Source of the DNA: Lepas anatifera
Lineage: Eukaryota; Arthropoda; Thecostraca; Lepadidae
Assembly: GCA_034440635.1 (NCBI GenBank)
Contig: JAOTON010001492.1
Coordinates: 1-64,000 of the forward strand
Direction: 5' to 3'
DNA: 64,000 nucleotides
The stretch's first letter is position 1. The number at the start of each line of letters is the position of its first letter. The position numbers and the translations under genes were made by a program. Positions 11,750 to 22,421 of this stretch are shown here, one piece after another. Under the pieces are notes generated by a model. The model ran no database searches. It worked only from the letters and a program-made list of their open reading frames with translations, and was not told the origin of the DNA.

Positions 11750-12821
11750 TCAATCGCGATTGGAGCGAGCAGTGGGGCGAGGCCGTGGTGATGGGGATCT
11801 AGACTCCGATCGGTTGCGACCATAAGATCTAGGCGGAGAACGGTTGAAGCGCACGGAGCGGTCGGAACGGGACGAGCGGTCATAGCGCGGGGATGGAGAT
11901 CGGTCTGGGCGTGAGGGGCGGTCGTACCGGCGAGGAGATTCGTGGTAGAGATCGCGGGATGGGGTCGGGACTGGTTTCGATACGGGGTGAAACGACGGGG
12001 TTGGAGAAAGGGCCGAGATGGATAGCGTGAGCGAGATCGAGAAGGAAAGCGATTGCGTGGGTTAGAAAAGCAATCACGGGCGAAATGGTTAGGACGGCCA
12101 CAATGGTAGCAGCAAGGTCGGCTGTCACGACGGTAGGTAGGACGACGGGCTGGGTAATCTGACTGGGGTTGGGCTTGGGCCAGTTCGAGGCGGCAAGGCG
12201 AGCGTTGATTTGGGCGATGGGGTCAGAGGTGGTGATAGAATTAACTGGGTCGGCATCGGCGAGCGGGACAGAGGCCAGGGATTCGTTCTGTTCTTCCGTG
12301 CGAGCAAGGGTCAAGGCCTCTGAAAATGAGGAAGGGGTTCGAGACATTACGAGGCGACGAGTCATAGGGACCCGAAGCCCTTTAATGAATTGTACTGTAA
12401 GGGTCTGGTCTTTGATGGATTTGCTTTGTCCGTCAACGTCCCATTCTGTTAATTGTTTTCCGATCGTTCTGAGTCGGTCAGCATAGGTGGAGACGGATTC
12501 GTCTGGGCGTTGAACACATGTCATAAGGTCCTGGAGGCGAAGTGTCATCGGGCGGGAGTCTTTCGTAAAAATTTCAATAGCCAGTTTCTTGAACGCCGGA
12601 AGGGTCGTACAACCTCGGAGTGCCATATTCTCGCGGAGGATTTTGCCAGGGCGTCCCGTGAATTTCAATTTTGCAACTTTGAGGGCGATTTCATCAGACC
12701 ATTTTCCTAATTTAGAAGTCTCGTCAAGTTCGTCTAAGAAGTCCTGAATAGGAGTCGTGCCGTCAAACGGTGGTAAGAAGTTCGCAAAGGTGAAAATGTT
12801 AGAGGAAGGTACGTCTGTCAT
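11750..12821 (-). pseudogene. gypsy gag (left-arm copy, frameshifted)
   Basis: It starts MTDVPSSNIFTF, identical to the intact gag at 16740. After about 210 codons one C is missing relative to the right arm (near 12190) and the frame shifts, so the zinc knuckle is no longer in frame. A second missing base lies near 11970. The gag stop codon corresponds to 11750-11752. Confidence 0.88.
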
Positions 12822-12891
12822 GGTCGAATTCGGTTGGCAGGGCGAAATAGGAGAATCTCCACACTTACCTTGTGTCCGCCGCTGCCACCAG

Positions 12892-13061
12892 TGTTACGTT
12901 GTCGGAGGCGAGAGGAAGACTGCGTCGGGACCAACCGTGTATTCCAATTTTAGACCTAGTTATATATCTTCGCTCAAGCCAATGAAACGGGTTGCTGGCA
13001 TAAACACAGACACTCGTGACACACACTCTAATTTTAGGACTAGACTAAACACTCTACAACA
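12892..13061 (-). repeat. 5' LTR of left-arm gypsy element
   Basis: This 170 bp repeat begins TGTTGTAGAG and ends CGTAACA in element orientation. It carries a TATATAA box. It is the same length and sequence as the LTR at 7341-7510. Confidence 0.93.
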
Positions 13062-13065
13062 GTTG

Positions 13066-13370
13066 CATGCGCCGGCCCTCTGGCTATGCTGTACCTGCTG
13101 GCGAGTGGCTCTGCCGCTCACGCCTTCGTCTGGAGGTGGAGCTCAAGCTGCTGCTGCTGCTGCCGACTATAGACCAGAAGAAAAGCTTCATACAATAAAT
13201 CCCTGGACACTGCAGCCATTCCAGGAATGAACGAGCCGACATCCTGCCACGGATGTGTCTAGCCTGCCTCAGGAGCATGCGTGTGTCGATGAAGAGACCC
13301 TAGCCAAGGCTGTTTTGCACACTGCCATCTGGGATGAGACGATCAATGCAGTCAGAAGCTAGATGTTGTT
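13066..13370 (+). pseudogene. Old LINE RNase H remnant, second part (left arm)
   Basis: This continues the RNase H remnant interrupted at 7336. It shows LAMLYLLASGSAAH, then after frame decay IPGHCSHSRNERADIL, matching the canonical IPGHCGIPGNERAD block, and finally VDEETLAKAVLHTAI, similar to VDARTLTRAVSRAV in the LINE at 45668-46645. Several stops and shifts make it non-functional. Confidence 0.72.
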
Positions 13371-14442
13371 TACCTCTCCAGCAAACTATTCCCGATGAAA
13401 AAGTCTGAAATAAAAGCAAAGAAATTCCTTTTATAAACAGCATCATACAAACCTCAAATAGTTTTCACCAGCTTCAGCCAAATATACAATTTACTTAGCC
13501 AGAGAATATTATATTTTTGGCCCTTAATCTCAAACATATACTGCAAGCAAAAATATACCGATTTCTTGAGGAAAAGAGGTACCACAATCATTGAAAAAAC
13601 ACTTGCTGGGTTCTATTATTAAGTCCCAAGGCCCCACTAGAAGTATCCTCCAGTATCAACAGCTATCAATTAAAGCAAAATGGTTCAAACATAAAAATAC
13701 ATAAAAATTACTGTTTGACTAATATATGCAGCAGAATAACTAATTGATGTGGCAGGCATTCTGGTAAACCATAGAAGCATGGGTGCACAACATAAGATGA
13801 AGATTCCAACTCACCCACGTGAACAGAAATTGTGGGTCTGTACCAGATATACAAGATGTAAAGGTTTAAAAAATCAAGTTGGTTTCTCATAATCAACAAC
13901 TGAAAGAACAGAACACAATGTTCACCTATTTACTCGATGAAGTACCTAGAAGATGAATGTACCTAAATTCATGCTGGAAGCCTTACACAGGTTTTTATTG
14001 TGAATCAAAACATAATGTAACTCACAACTTCCAGTTAGCTTCTTGTTAAATAACTTATTCAATAAGTGGCTTATTCAAAATCTTACCTTGCTTGAATGCA
14101 AATACTGGGATTTTAGTCTGTAACTTGATTGTGTAGAATTTCACTCAATACTCTGAGCAGCTAGCTAACCCGCTCTACCCCTTTATTTACAGGAACATTC
14201 CGCATTATATAAATCTGATATGACCTGAAAAGTGAAAATATCATAACATTAGCACATTCATGAGTACTTCTAGATATTCACAGTGGAAATAGATATTTTG
14301 TTTAAGATACAAGTACATTTCAGAAAATAATTGGCACATCTGCCACAGTCTGACACAGTGAACAGAAAAAGGACAATTATATTTCTGAAATCTGAAATAA
14401 TATATTGACATTCAGATCTGGCAATGTTTGACAACATGCTAA
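13371..14442. other. AT-rich region, no gene recognised (mirror of about 15120-16190)
   Basis: No ORF of note is seen. Splice-like signals occur (pyrimidine tracts ending in CAG on the minus strand), but no coding segment joins to them. Confidence 0.5.
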
Positions 14443-14751
14443 AGCCCTGTTCCAGCTGTGAGCACAGTTTTGTCAGCAGGACCTCTAACCTCTCCTCCAG
14501 AAAAGTAATATCAGCGCCATAATCGCCTCTTGTTTGTGCTAAGCAAAGGGAACTCAAACCTTTATACCATTAAAATATATTAGACTGCCACTTCGTGCAC
14601 TTACTATTTTTCATCAGCACAAACAGCAGGCCATCAGCCCGTAAAACCTCTAGAACTAGTTCCCGGGGAGAGGCTACAGTCCTGTGACGTAGGCGCAACG
14701 CGGCCCGCTGATTGGTGCTGACAAAACTGTGCTGACAGGTGGAACAGGGCT
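14443..14751. mobile_element. Small terminal-inverted-repeat element (left-arm copy)
   Basis: This is the mirror of 14811-15119, about 309 bp with about 35 bp terminal inverted repeats. Its outer end forms the edge of the palindrome centre. Confidence 0.6.
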
Positions 14752-14754
14752 ATA

Positions 14755-14807
14755 GAGTATGAAATAAAATAACATTCTAATGAAGGTCAGCCTTTTTTGT
14801 TGTTGCC
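14755..14807. other. Non-palindromic spacer at the centre of the giant inverted repeat
   Basis: These 53 AT-rich bases separate the two arms and are not self-complementary. Both sides abut the same terminal inverted repeat (AGCCCTGTTCCA) of a small element, facing outwards from the spacer. Confidence 0.9.
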
Positions 14808-14810
14808 TAT

Positions 14811-15119
14811 AGCCCTGTTCCATCTGTCAGCACAGTTTTGTCAGCACCAATCAGCGGGCCGCGTTGCGCCTACGTCACAGGATTGTAGCCTCTCCCCGGG
14901 AACTAGTTCTAGAGGTTTTACGGGCTGATGGCCTGCTGTTTGTGCTGATGAAAAATAGTAAGTGCACGAAGTGGCAGTCTAATATATTTTAATGGTATAA
15001 AGGTTTGAGTTCCCTTTGCTTAGCACAAACAAGAGGCGATTATGGCGCTGATATTACTTTTCTGGAGGAGAGGTTAGAGGTCCTGCTGACAAAACTGTGC
15101 TCACAGCTGGAACAGGGCT
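14811..15119. mobile_element. MITE-like 309 bp element at the palindrome centre
   Basis: The ends pair as AGCCCTGTTCCA...AGCACAGTTTTGTCAGCA against its reverse complement (GACAAAACTGTGCTCACAGC...GGAACAGGGCT), about 35 bp with few mismatches. There is no coding capacity. Flanks are TAT on one side and TTA on the other, so a TA or TWA target duplication is possible but not clear, and the superfamily is left open. Confidence 0.6.
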
Positions 15120-16189
15120 TTAGCATGTTGTCAAACATTGCCAGATCTGAATGTCAATATATTATTTCAGATTTCAGAAATATAATTGTCCTTTTCTGTT
15201 CACTGTGTCAGACTGTGGCAGATGTGCCAATTATTTTCTGAAATGTACTTGTATCTTAAACAAAATATCTATTTCCACTGTGAATATCTAGAAGTACTCA
15301 TGAATGTGCTAATGTTATGATATTTTCACTTTTCAGGTCATATCAGATTTATATAATGCGGAATGTTCCTGTAAATAAAGGGGTAGAGCGGGTTAGCTAG
15401 CTGCTCAGAGTATTGAGTGAAATTCTACACAATCAAGTTACAGACTAAAATCCCAGTATTTGCATTCAAGCAAGGTAAGATTTTGAATAAGCCACTTATT
15501 GAATAAGTTATTTAACAAGAAGCTAACTGGAAGTTGTGAGTTACATTATGTTTTGATTCACAATAAAAACCTGTGTAAGGCTTCCAGCATGAATTTAGGT
15601 ACATTCATCTTCTAGGTACTTCATCGAGTAAATAGGTGAACATTGTGTTCTGTTCTTTCAGTTGTTGATTATGAGAAACCAACTTGATTTTTTAAACCTT
15701 TACATCTTGTATATCTGGTACAGACCCACAATTTCTGTTCACGTGGGTGAGTTGGAATCTTCATCTTATGTTGTGCACCCATGCTTCTATGGTTTACCAG
15801 AATGCCTGCCACATCAATTAGTTATTCTGCTGCATATATTAGTCAAACAGTAATTTTTATGTATTTTTATGTTTGAACCATTTTGCTTTAATTGATAGCT
15901 GTTGATACTGGAGGATACTTCTAGTGGGGCCTTGGGACTTAATAATAGAACCCAGCAAGTGTTTTTTCAATGATTGTGGTACCTCTTTTCCTCAAGAAAT
16001 CGGTATATTTTTGCTTGCAGTATATGTTTGAGATTAAGGGCCAAAAATATAATATTCTCTGGCTAAGTAAATTGTATATTTGGCTGAAGCTGGTGAAAAC
16101 TATTTGAGGTTTGTATGATGCTGTTTATAAAAGGAATTTCTTTGCTTTTATTTCAGACTTTTTCATCGGGAATAGTTTGCTGGAGAGGT
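15120..16189. other. AT-rich region, no gene recognised (right arm)
   Basis: Short frames such as 15662-15853 have no recognisable domain. Splice-like CAG acceptors occur near 15660 and 16157 but no coherent exon set was found. Confidence 0.5.
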
Positions 16190-16495
16190 AAACAACATCT
16201 AGCTTCTGACTGCATTGATCGTCTCATCCCAGATGGCAGTGTGCAAAACAGCCTTGGCTAGGGTCTCTTCATCGACACACGCATGCTCCTGAGGCAGGCT
16301 AGACACATCCGTGGCAGGATGTCGGCTCGTTCATTCCTGGAATGGCTGCAGTGTCCAGGGATTTATTGTATGAAGCTTTTCTTCTGGTCTATAGTCGGCA
16401 GCAGCAGCAGCAGCTTGAGCTCCACCTCCAGACGAAGGCGTGAGCGGCAGAGCCACTCGCCAGCAGGTACAGCATAGCCAGAGGGCCGGCGCATG
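16190..16495 (-). pseudogene. Old LINE RNase H remnant, second part (right arm)
   Basis: Mirror of 13066-13370. The minus strand carries the IPGHC...NERAD and VDEETLAKAV motifs in decayed frames. It is separated from its N-terminal part at 22229-22421 by the gypsy insertion. Confidence 0.72.
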
Positions 16496-16499
16496 CAAC

Positions 16500-16669
16500 T
16501 GTTGTAGAGTGTTTAGTCTAGTCCTAAAATTAGAGTGTGTGTCACGAGTGTCTGTGTTTATGCCAGCAACCCGTTTCATTGGCTTGAGCGAAGATATATA
16601 ACTAGGTCTAAAATTGGAATACACGGTTGGTCCCGACGCAGTCTTCCTCTCGCCTCCGACAACGTAACA
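16500..16669 (+). repeat. 5' LTR of right-arm gypsy element
   Basis: This LTR runs TGTTGTAGAG to CGTAACA, 170 bp. TATATAA at 16595-16601 is the likely promoter box. It is short for a gypsy LTR and identical to 22055-22224. Confidence 0.95.
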
Positions 16670-16670
16670 C

Positions 16671-16682
16671 TGGTGGCAGCGG
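16671..16682 (+). promoter_or_regulatory. Primer binding site, probably tRNA-Leu
   Basis: TGGTGGCAGCGG lies one base after the LTR. It is complementary to the 3' end of a tRNA ending in CCGCTGCCA-CCA, which matches metazoan tRNA-Leu(AAG-type) as I know it. The match is 12 bases; the tRNA assignment is from memory of the family. Confidence 0.6.
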
Positions 16683-16739
16683 CGGACACAAGGTAAGTGT
16701 GGAGATTCTCCTATTTCGCCCTGCCAACCGAATTCGACC

Positions 16740-17813
16740 ATGACAGACGTACCTTCCTCTAACATTTTCACCTTTGCGAACTTCTTACCACCGTTTGACG
16801 GCACGACTCCTATTCAGGACTTCTTAGACGAACTTGACGAGACTTCTAAATTAGGAAAATGGTCTGATGAAATCGCCCTCAAAGTTGCAAAATTGAAATT
16901 CACGGGACGCCCTGGCAAAATCCTCCGCGAGAATATGGCACTCCGAGGTTGTACGACCCTTCCGGCGTTCAAGAAACTGGCTATTGAAATTTTTACGAAA
17001 GACTCCCGCCCGATGACACTTCGCCTCCAGGACCTTATGACATGTGTTCAACGCCCAGACGAATCCGTCTCCACCTATGCTGACCGACTCAGAACGATCG
17101 GAAAACAATTAACAGAATGGGACGTTGACGGACAAAGCAAATCCATCAAAGACCAGACCCTTACAGTACAATTCATTAAAGGGCTTCGGGTCCCTATGAC
17201 TCGTCGCCTCGTAATGTCTCGAACCCCTTCCTCATTTTCAGAGGCCTTGACCCTTGCTCGCACGGAAGAACAGAACGAATCCCTGGCCTCTGTCCCGCTC
17301 GCCGATGCCGACCCAGTTAATTCTATCACCACCTCTGACCCCATCGCCCAAATCAACGCTCGCCTTGCCGCCCTCGAACTGGCCCAAGCCCAACCCCAGT
17401 CAGATTACCCAGCCCGTCGTCCTACCTACCGTCGTGACAGCCGACCTTGCTGCTACCATTGTGGCCGTCCTAACCATTTCGCCCGTGATTGCTTTTCTAA
17501 CCCACGCAATCGCTTTCCTTCTCGATCTCGCTCACGCTATCCATCTCGGCCCTTTCTCCAACCCCGTCGTTTCACCCCGTATCGAAACCAGTCCCGGACC
17601 CCATCCCGCGATCTCTACCACGAATCTCCTCGCCGGTACGACCGCCCCTCACGCCCAGACCGATCTCCATCCCCGCGCTATGACCGCTCGTCCCGTTCCG
17701 ACCGCTCCGTGCGCTTCAACCGTTCTCCGCCTAGATCTTATGGTCGCAACCGATCGGAGTCTAGATCCCCATCACCACGGCCTCGCCCCACTGCTCGCTC
17801 CAATCGCGATTGA
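16740..17813 (+). CDS. gypsy Gag polyprotein (357 aa)
   Basis: This is the structural protein that forms the retrotransposon particle and packages its RNA. It starts MTDVPSSNIFTF about 70 bases after the LTR. The N-terminal two thirds resemble a capsid-type retrotransposon gag domain (PFDGTTPIQDFLDEL, then YADRLRTIGKQL). A CCHC zinc knuckle, CYHCGRPNHFARDC, lies near residues 236-249. A long arginine/serine-rich tail follows, suited to RNA binding. The ORF ends in a single UGA (17811-17813), after which pol continues in the same frame. This copy is intact; the left-arm copy is shifted. Confidence 0.93.
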   Translation: MTDVPSSNIFTFANFLPPFDGTTPIQDFLDELDETSKLGKWSDEIALKVAKLKFTGRPGKILRENMALRGCTTLPAFKKLAIEIFTKDSRPMTLRLQDLMTCVQRPDESVSTYADRLRTIGKQLTEWDVDGQSKSIKDQTLTVQFIKGLRVPMTRRLVMSRTPSSFSEALTLARTEEQNESLASVPLADADPVNSITTSDPIAQINARLAALELAQAQPQSDYPARRPTYRRDSRPCCYHCGRPNHFARDCFSNPRNRFPSRSRSRYPSRPFLQPRRFTPYRNQSRTPSRDLYHESPRRYDRPSRPDRSPSPRYDRSSRSDRSVRFNRSPPRSYGRNRSESRSPSPRPRPTARSNRD

Positions 17814-20800
17814 CCCTTAACGAACGGCGATGTCCTCAGCGTCATCCATCCACACTACATTGGCGTAACTCCCATTATTACCACAGTTCACGTTTCCTCT
17901 GTGCCTTTTCGCACCCTGTACGACACAGGCTCTTCTGTCACTATTCTCACCAAAATGGCTTTTGATCGCTTACATTGTCCCGTCAAACCCGCCAAAGTTT
18001 CCCTTAATGTCACTGGCGTTACCGGTTCCCCCTTGCAGTTACTTGGTCGTTCCTTATTGCCCCTCACACTGCTTAATCGCACAATTATTCATCCCGTGCT
18101 CATCACTACCAATCCCCTCTCTCCCAAATGTGACCTTATTTTAGGAGCCGATTTTATTCACGCCCACCATTTGTCATATGACGCTAGACATCAGGCACCT
18201 TATTTTTCAGATTCCTTCCCTACTGTATCAGCGCTGTCTCCTCACCGTCCATCTCCACATTCAGTTCGCTTCCTCGTTAATAATCACATTATTTATCCTG
18301 GAGACTCCACCCTGAAAATCCCCATCAGCCGAGCCGAGCCACCCGTGCCAACCGATCCTTCTACCACAAACAAACCTCGACCGCCAGACACATCTCAGCC
18401 TAAAATAACCCCACAGTCTCACCTTGCCGTGACTCGCGACGACCCCATTCCGCCCCTCGAAGCTCTGCCAAGTTCCACAACCAGCGATCCCTTGATCGAC
18501 ACTTGCCATACGGCCTATTTTTCGACTGACACCACTATACCTGCCAGGACAGAAAAACTTGTTTTGGCAAGAGTTTCTCGTACAGTCCCGGAGTCTGCCC
18601 ATCCCGCAACATTTCTTGTAACCTCGCATCCCCAACAAAAATTTTCTGCCGATGTCGTCGTGGCACGCTCCATCGGCCACCTCCAAGGCACTAAATCACG
18701 TCGAATTTTTGTTAGACTTTGTAATATCTCTTCTGTTGATCTGACTTTTCCTAAACGCAGTAGTCTCGCTCTTCTTAGTCATATTCCCGAGACATCTATT
18801 TTTTCAGAAGACCAGATGTCTGAGTCCGACGATGCGACAGAACCTCTCGTTAGAGACGCTTCTACTTCTCACGCTGTTCACATCGACTCTATCACTGCCG
18901 CTGACTTTGACATGACCAACGTTCCCCTAGAACATAGAGATCGCTTGCTAGCATTGTTATTGAAGTACAAGTCAGTATTCGGTAAATCGCTTTCCGATTT
19001 AAAGGAAACTGATGTTTATCGCCATAAGATAGAACTAACGGATTCTACTCCGGTCTATCAAAGACCATATCCCATTCCATTCTCACAGCGTACCGTGCTC
19101 AAACAACAGATCGATGAACTACTTGATGCCAAAATCATCGAGCCCTCCGTGTCTCCTTACAATTCTCCGACCCTTCTCGTCAAGCGAAGCCCAAATTCCC
19201 CACCTCGTTTTGTTCTTGATTTACGACGTTTGAACACAGTTGTGAAAACGGACAGCTTCCCCTTCCCTCATCTTCAAGACACTTTAGACCAATTATCTGG
19301 GTCAACCTTGTTTACCACCTTGGATCTTTTCCGATCTTTTCATCAAATTCCCCTCGATCCCCAGTCCAAAGAATTTACAGCCTTTTCTGCTGACAATCAG
19401 TCATACCAGTACCGCCGCGTACCTTTTGGATTGAATTCCGCAAGTGCTGCTCTAAATAGGGCACTTAAAATTGCATTTTCTGGCCTTCCCAGTGATTACA
19501 TATATTGTTACGTTGATGATTTGATCATCGCCAGCAACACTGCCGATTCTCACTTTAACAAGCTAGAAGCTGTTCTTCAACGCTTGAGTAAGCACAAATT
19601 CGTCTTAAAACCTTCAAAATGTACCTTTATGCAAAAATCAATTACTTATTTAGGCTTTACCATCAGTGCCCAAGGCATATCTCCAGACCCCGAGAAAATA
19701 AAAGCTGTCAAAACTTATCCCAGACCTCAAACCCCGAAACAAGTGAAACAATTTCTTGGTTTCGTGAATTTTTTCGGAAATTCATTCCCCACATGGCTGA
19801 AACTTCCCGCTGTTTAAACTACCTGACCCGCGACAATGTCCCTTTCGTCTGGACACCGGAATGTGAAAAAGCTTTCGAAAGCATCAAAACGTCCTTGACG
19901 ACATACCCAGTTCTTCGGTTACCCTCCTTTGATCGCGAATTTTATCTTTCAACCGATGCTAGCAAGTATAGCATATCTGCCATTTTGGAACAACGCTTCG
20001 GCGATTCATTACATCCAATCGCCTACCTCAGTCGTAATTTGAACAAAGCCGAGATAAACTATTCCGTCACTGAAAAAGAGGCCTTGGCTATCATTTATGG
20101 CTTTGACAAATTTCATACATATCTCCTTGGCCACAAGACCATAGTTTTCACAGATCATCTCCCTTTGATTTCGCTTTTTAAGTCTAAGAACCCAGGTGGC
20201 CGCCTTGTACGTTGGGCGTTAAAGCTTTCCCAGTATGACTTTACTATGCGTTATGTCCGCGGTTCATCGCATGTCAAAGCTGACACATTGTCTCGCATTC
20301 CTATTTTTCAACAACCTTCCACTGATTTTTTAGCCACAATTCAGGCCGCCATTAGCGGCCCGGACGAGAATTGGACTCGACAACGCGTGAAAACAGCCCA
20401 ACAGGCCGACCCTGATCTCAAATTTATCATCGAACAGCTGAATACCGAATCTACCATCAAACCACGTCCCATCGGATACCCTTCTATCGACGAATTTTTC
20501 CTCAGTTCTGATGATTTGCTGTATCACGTTACGGCGAACCCCAAAGACAAAACACGTGACGTCATAGAAGAGCTGGTAGTACCCCCACCGATGAGACCTT
20601 ATGTACTTTTTCACGCCCATAATGCTAAGTTTAGTGCACATTTAGGTATTTCTGGTACCTTCAACAAAATTAGGAGACAATACTTTTGGATTGGTCTCTA
20701 CAACGACGTGAAACGGTACGTTTTGTCTTGCAAGCCGTGTTTCGAGAGAAAGAGCCACCGCTACACCGAAAACCCACCGTTCGAACGTTTTACCCCACTT

Positions 20801-21845
20801 TCACGCCCTGGCCAGTTGTGGTCACTTGATATCGTCGGCCCTCTCACCCAGACACACAACGGTAACCGTTATATTTTAAGTTGCTTAGAAGAATTCACTA
20901 AATGGCCCGAACTGTTCCCCATTCCCGATCAAAGTGCCGATACCATTGCTAAAATTTTTTGTTAAGGATATCATTTGTCGTTTTGGCTGCCCCGAGACTC
21001 TGCTTACCGATCAAGGCCGCAATTTCACTTCTAAATTGTTTAAGTTGATATGCAGTTTACTCAATATTAAGAAGATCCAAACTTCCGCTTATCATCCAGC
21101 CACTAATGCCAGACTGGAGCGACTTCATGGTTCCGTTGCCTCCATGTTAAGCCATCTCATAGACAGTACCGCTACTGATTGGGATGACAATTTGCCCTTC
21201 GTTTTACTCTCTTTAAGAACGCGTGTGCATTCCACCACCCACGAAACTGCGGCTTACCTCTTGTACGGCAGAGATATTCGCACCCCCACAAGTGATATTT
21301 TCGAGTCGGACGACATTTCATATGCCTCTATTGACGATTACAAAACTGAACTTTTAAAAAGACTTAAGACTGCGAATGAACAGGTTATGAAATATGTGTC
21401 ACAGGCCGCTGACCGTCAAGAAGCCTATCAGGCCCGAAAGGCTAAGCCCACTGGACTCAAGGTCAATGACCTAGTATACTTGTATATACCTAGGAGTCCT
21501 GTTGGAGTTTCTGCCAAATTAGTGAGAAAAAGTCACGGCCCGTATAGAATTGAGGCTTTCCCGTCGCCCGTCAATGCCAGAATCAGGCATATTCACAAGG
21601 CCGGTGATATTCAGTCAGTTCACATTTCACGGCTCCGACCGTATGTAGATTATTTAGAAAGCGCCCGAGCTGCGCCCGCTCAGCCCTCGTGCGCCCCATT
21701 TACGGCTTACTTCCCACAAGCCATATCCACGTTCTTTTCGGCTACATTAACCTTCAGCCTTCTCAGTGCGTTTTTATCATATGTAATGTTAAACACCTTC
21801 TTTGTGAAGAAGGAGAGGAAACGTAGAAACGAAACAATAGGGTAA
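17814..21845 (+). pseudogene. gypsy Pol polyprotein (in frame after gag UGA; two frameshifts)
   Basis: Pol is read in the gag frame directly after the UGA. Protease LYDTGSSVTIL lies about 35 codons in. RT follows with FVLDLRRLN and YCYVDDLIIAS (about residue 566), RNase H with LSTDASKYSIS, and the integrase zinc domain with its H-H-C-C pattern (HAHNAKFSAHL then CKPCFERKS). The integrase core has LDIVGPL, LLTDQGRNF and AYHPATNARLERLH, then a GPYRI C-terminal motif. One missing C near 19775 and one extra T near 20955 break the frame; neither is in the other arm. The last about 45 residues form a hydrophobic segment followed by KKERKRRN. Confidence 0.92.
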
Positions 21846-22043
21846 AAATGTGAATATTAATTAGGTTATTGACGTCTTAAAACAAAGAAAAACAATGCCA
21901 GTACAAATACTATACACATGGAAGAATGTATGTTTTGAATGTTTGACTGAAGCTTATTTTAGTAACATAAACAGAAAACCTGGACCATTGATGAATGTTT
22001 AAATTAGTTTATTTCATCATATTTCCGAAAGGAAATTTTTCGT

Positions 22044-22054
22044 AAGGAAGGGGA
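22044..22054 (+). promoter_or_regulatory. Polypurine tract of gypsy element
   Basis: AAGGAAGGGGA sits directly against the 3' LTR, the expected primer for plus-strand DNA synthesis. Confidence 0.75.
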
Positions 22055-22224
22055 TGTTGTAGAGTGTTTAGTCTAGTCCTAAAATTAGAGTGTGTGTCAC
22101 GAGTGTCTGTGTTTATGCCAGCAACCCGTTTCATTGGCTTGAGCGAAGATATATAACTAGGTCTAAAATTGGAATACACGGTTGGTCCCGACGCAGTCTT
22201 CCTCTCGCCTCCGACAACGTAACA
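22055..22224 (+). repeat. 3' LTR of right-arm gypsy element
   Basis: This LTR is 170 bp, identical by eye to the 5' LTR, and followed by the CAAC target duplication. Confidence 0.95.
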
Positions 22225-22228
22225 CAAC

Positions 22229-22421
22229 CATGGACTCAACACAGGTGACTTCTGCCGAATTTCGGATTACCTGTAAGGCTGCGCGCGGGGCGGAGAGCTC
22301 GGCTCGGCTGCTTGAGCAGATCTGACCGGCCGCTGCCTTCAGTTGACGTCCATCGCCGTTTTGAAACGTGCTCGGGGCACCACCATCTCCTCGTAGGACT
22401 CCGACCTTCATGGAGAATCAT
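22229..22421 (-). pseudogene. Old LINE RNase H remnant, first part (right arm)
   Basis: Mirror of 7144-7336. The minus-strand translation contains AAGQICSSSRAELSAPRAAL, homologous to the RNase H of the LINE at 45668-46645. The gypsy element separates it from 16190-16495. Confidence 0.7.

Larger units (their letters stand above)
7341..13061 (-). mobile_element. Ty3/gypsy LTR retrotransposon (left-arm copy)
   Basis: It is 5721 bp long, bounded by 170 bp LTRs and flanked by a 4 bp duplication (GTTG at 7337-7340 and 13062-13065). Gag and pol lie on the minus strand. It mirrors the copy at 16500-22224. It was inserted in the RNase H domain of an older LINE. Frameshifts here fall at different places from those in the right arm: gag near 12190 and 11970, pol near 9190, 8660 and 8280. 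Confidence 0.93.
1435..14754. repeat. Left arm of a giant 13.3 kb inverted repeat
   Basis: Read in reverse complement, this arm matches 14808-28128 base for base apart from scattered one-base indels and a few substitutions. Paired positions sum to about 29562 near the centre and about 29563-29568 further out. It contains, outside to inside, LINE RT/RNase H, an unannotated region, a gypsy element on the minus strand and a small terminal-inverted-repeat element. Homology ends at 1435. There the sequence changes to a direct copy of 28757-30188, with two unmatched bases (1433-1434) between the blocks. Whether the arm is real or an assembly product is not decidable here. Confidence 0.97.
16500..22224 (+). 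mobile_element. Ty3/gypsy LTR retrotransposon (right-arm copy)
   Basis: The element is 5725 bp: 170 bp LTR, primer site, gag, pol, purine tract, 170 bp LTR. A 4 bp duplication CAAC flanks it (16496-16499 and 22225-22228). The LTRs are identical, pointing to a young insertion. Domain order in pol is protease, RT, RNase H, integrase, which defines Ty3/gypsy; there is no separate env ORF. Gag is intact. Pol carries two one-base shifts (near 19775 and 20955) that are absent from the other arm. Confidence 0.95.

Noticed and set aside
12757..13230. 157-codon frame spanning the gypsy LTR
   Set aside because: It crosses the LTR antisense to gag and into the LINE flank; a chance frame.
16283..16477. 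Plus-strand frame with serine and arginine runs
   Set aside because: It is the antisense of a decayed LINE RNase H; the CAG repeat explains the composition.
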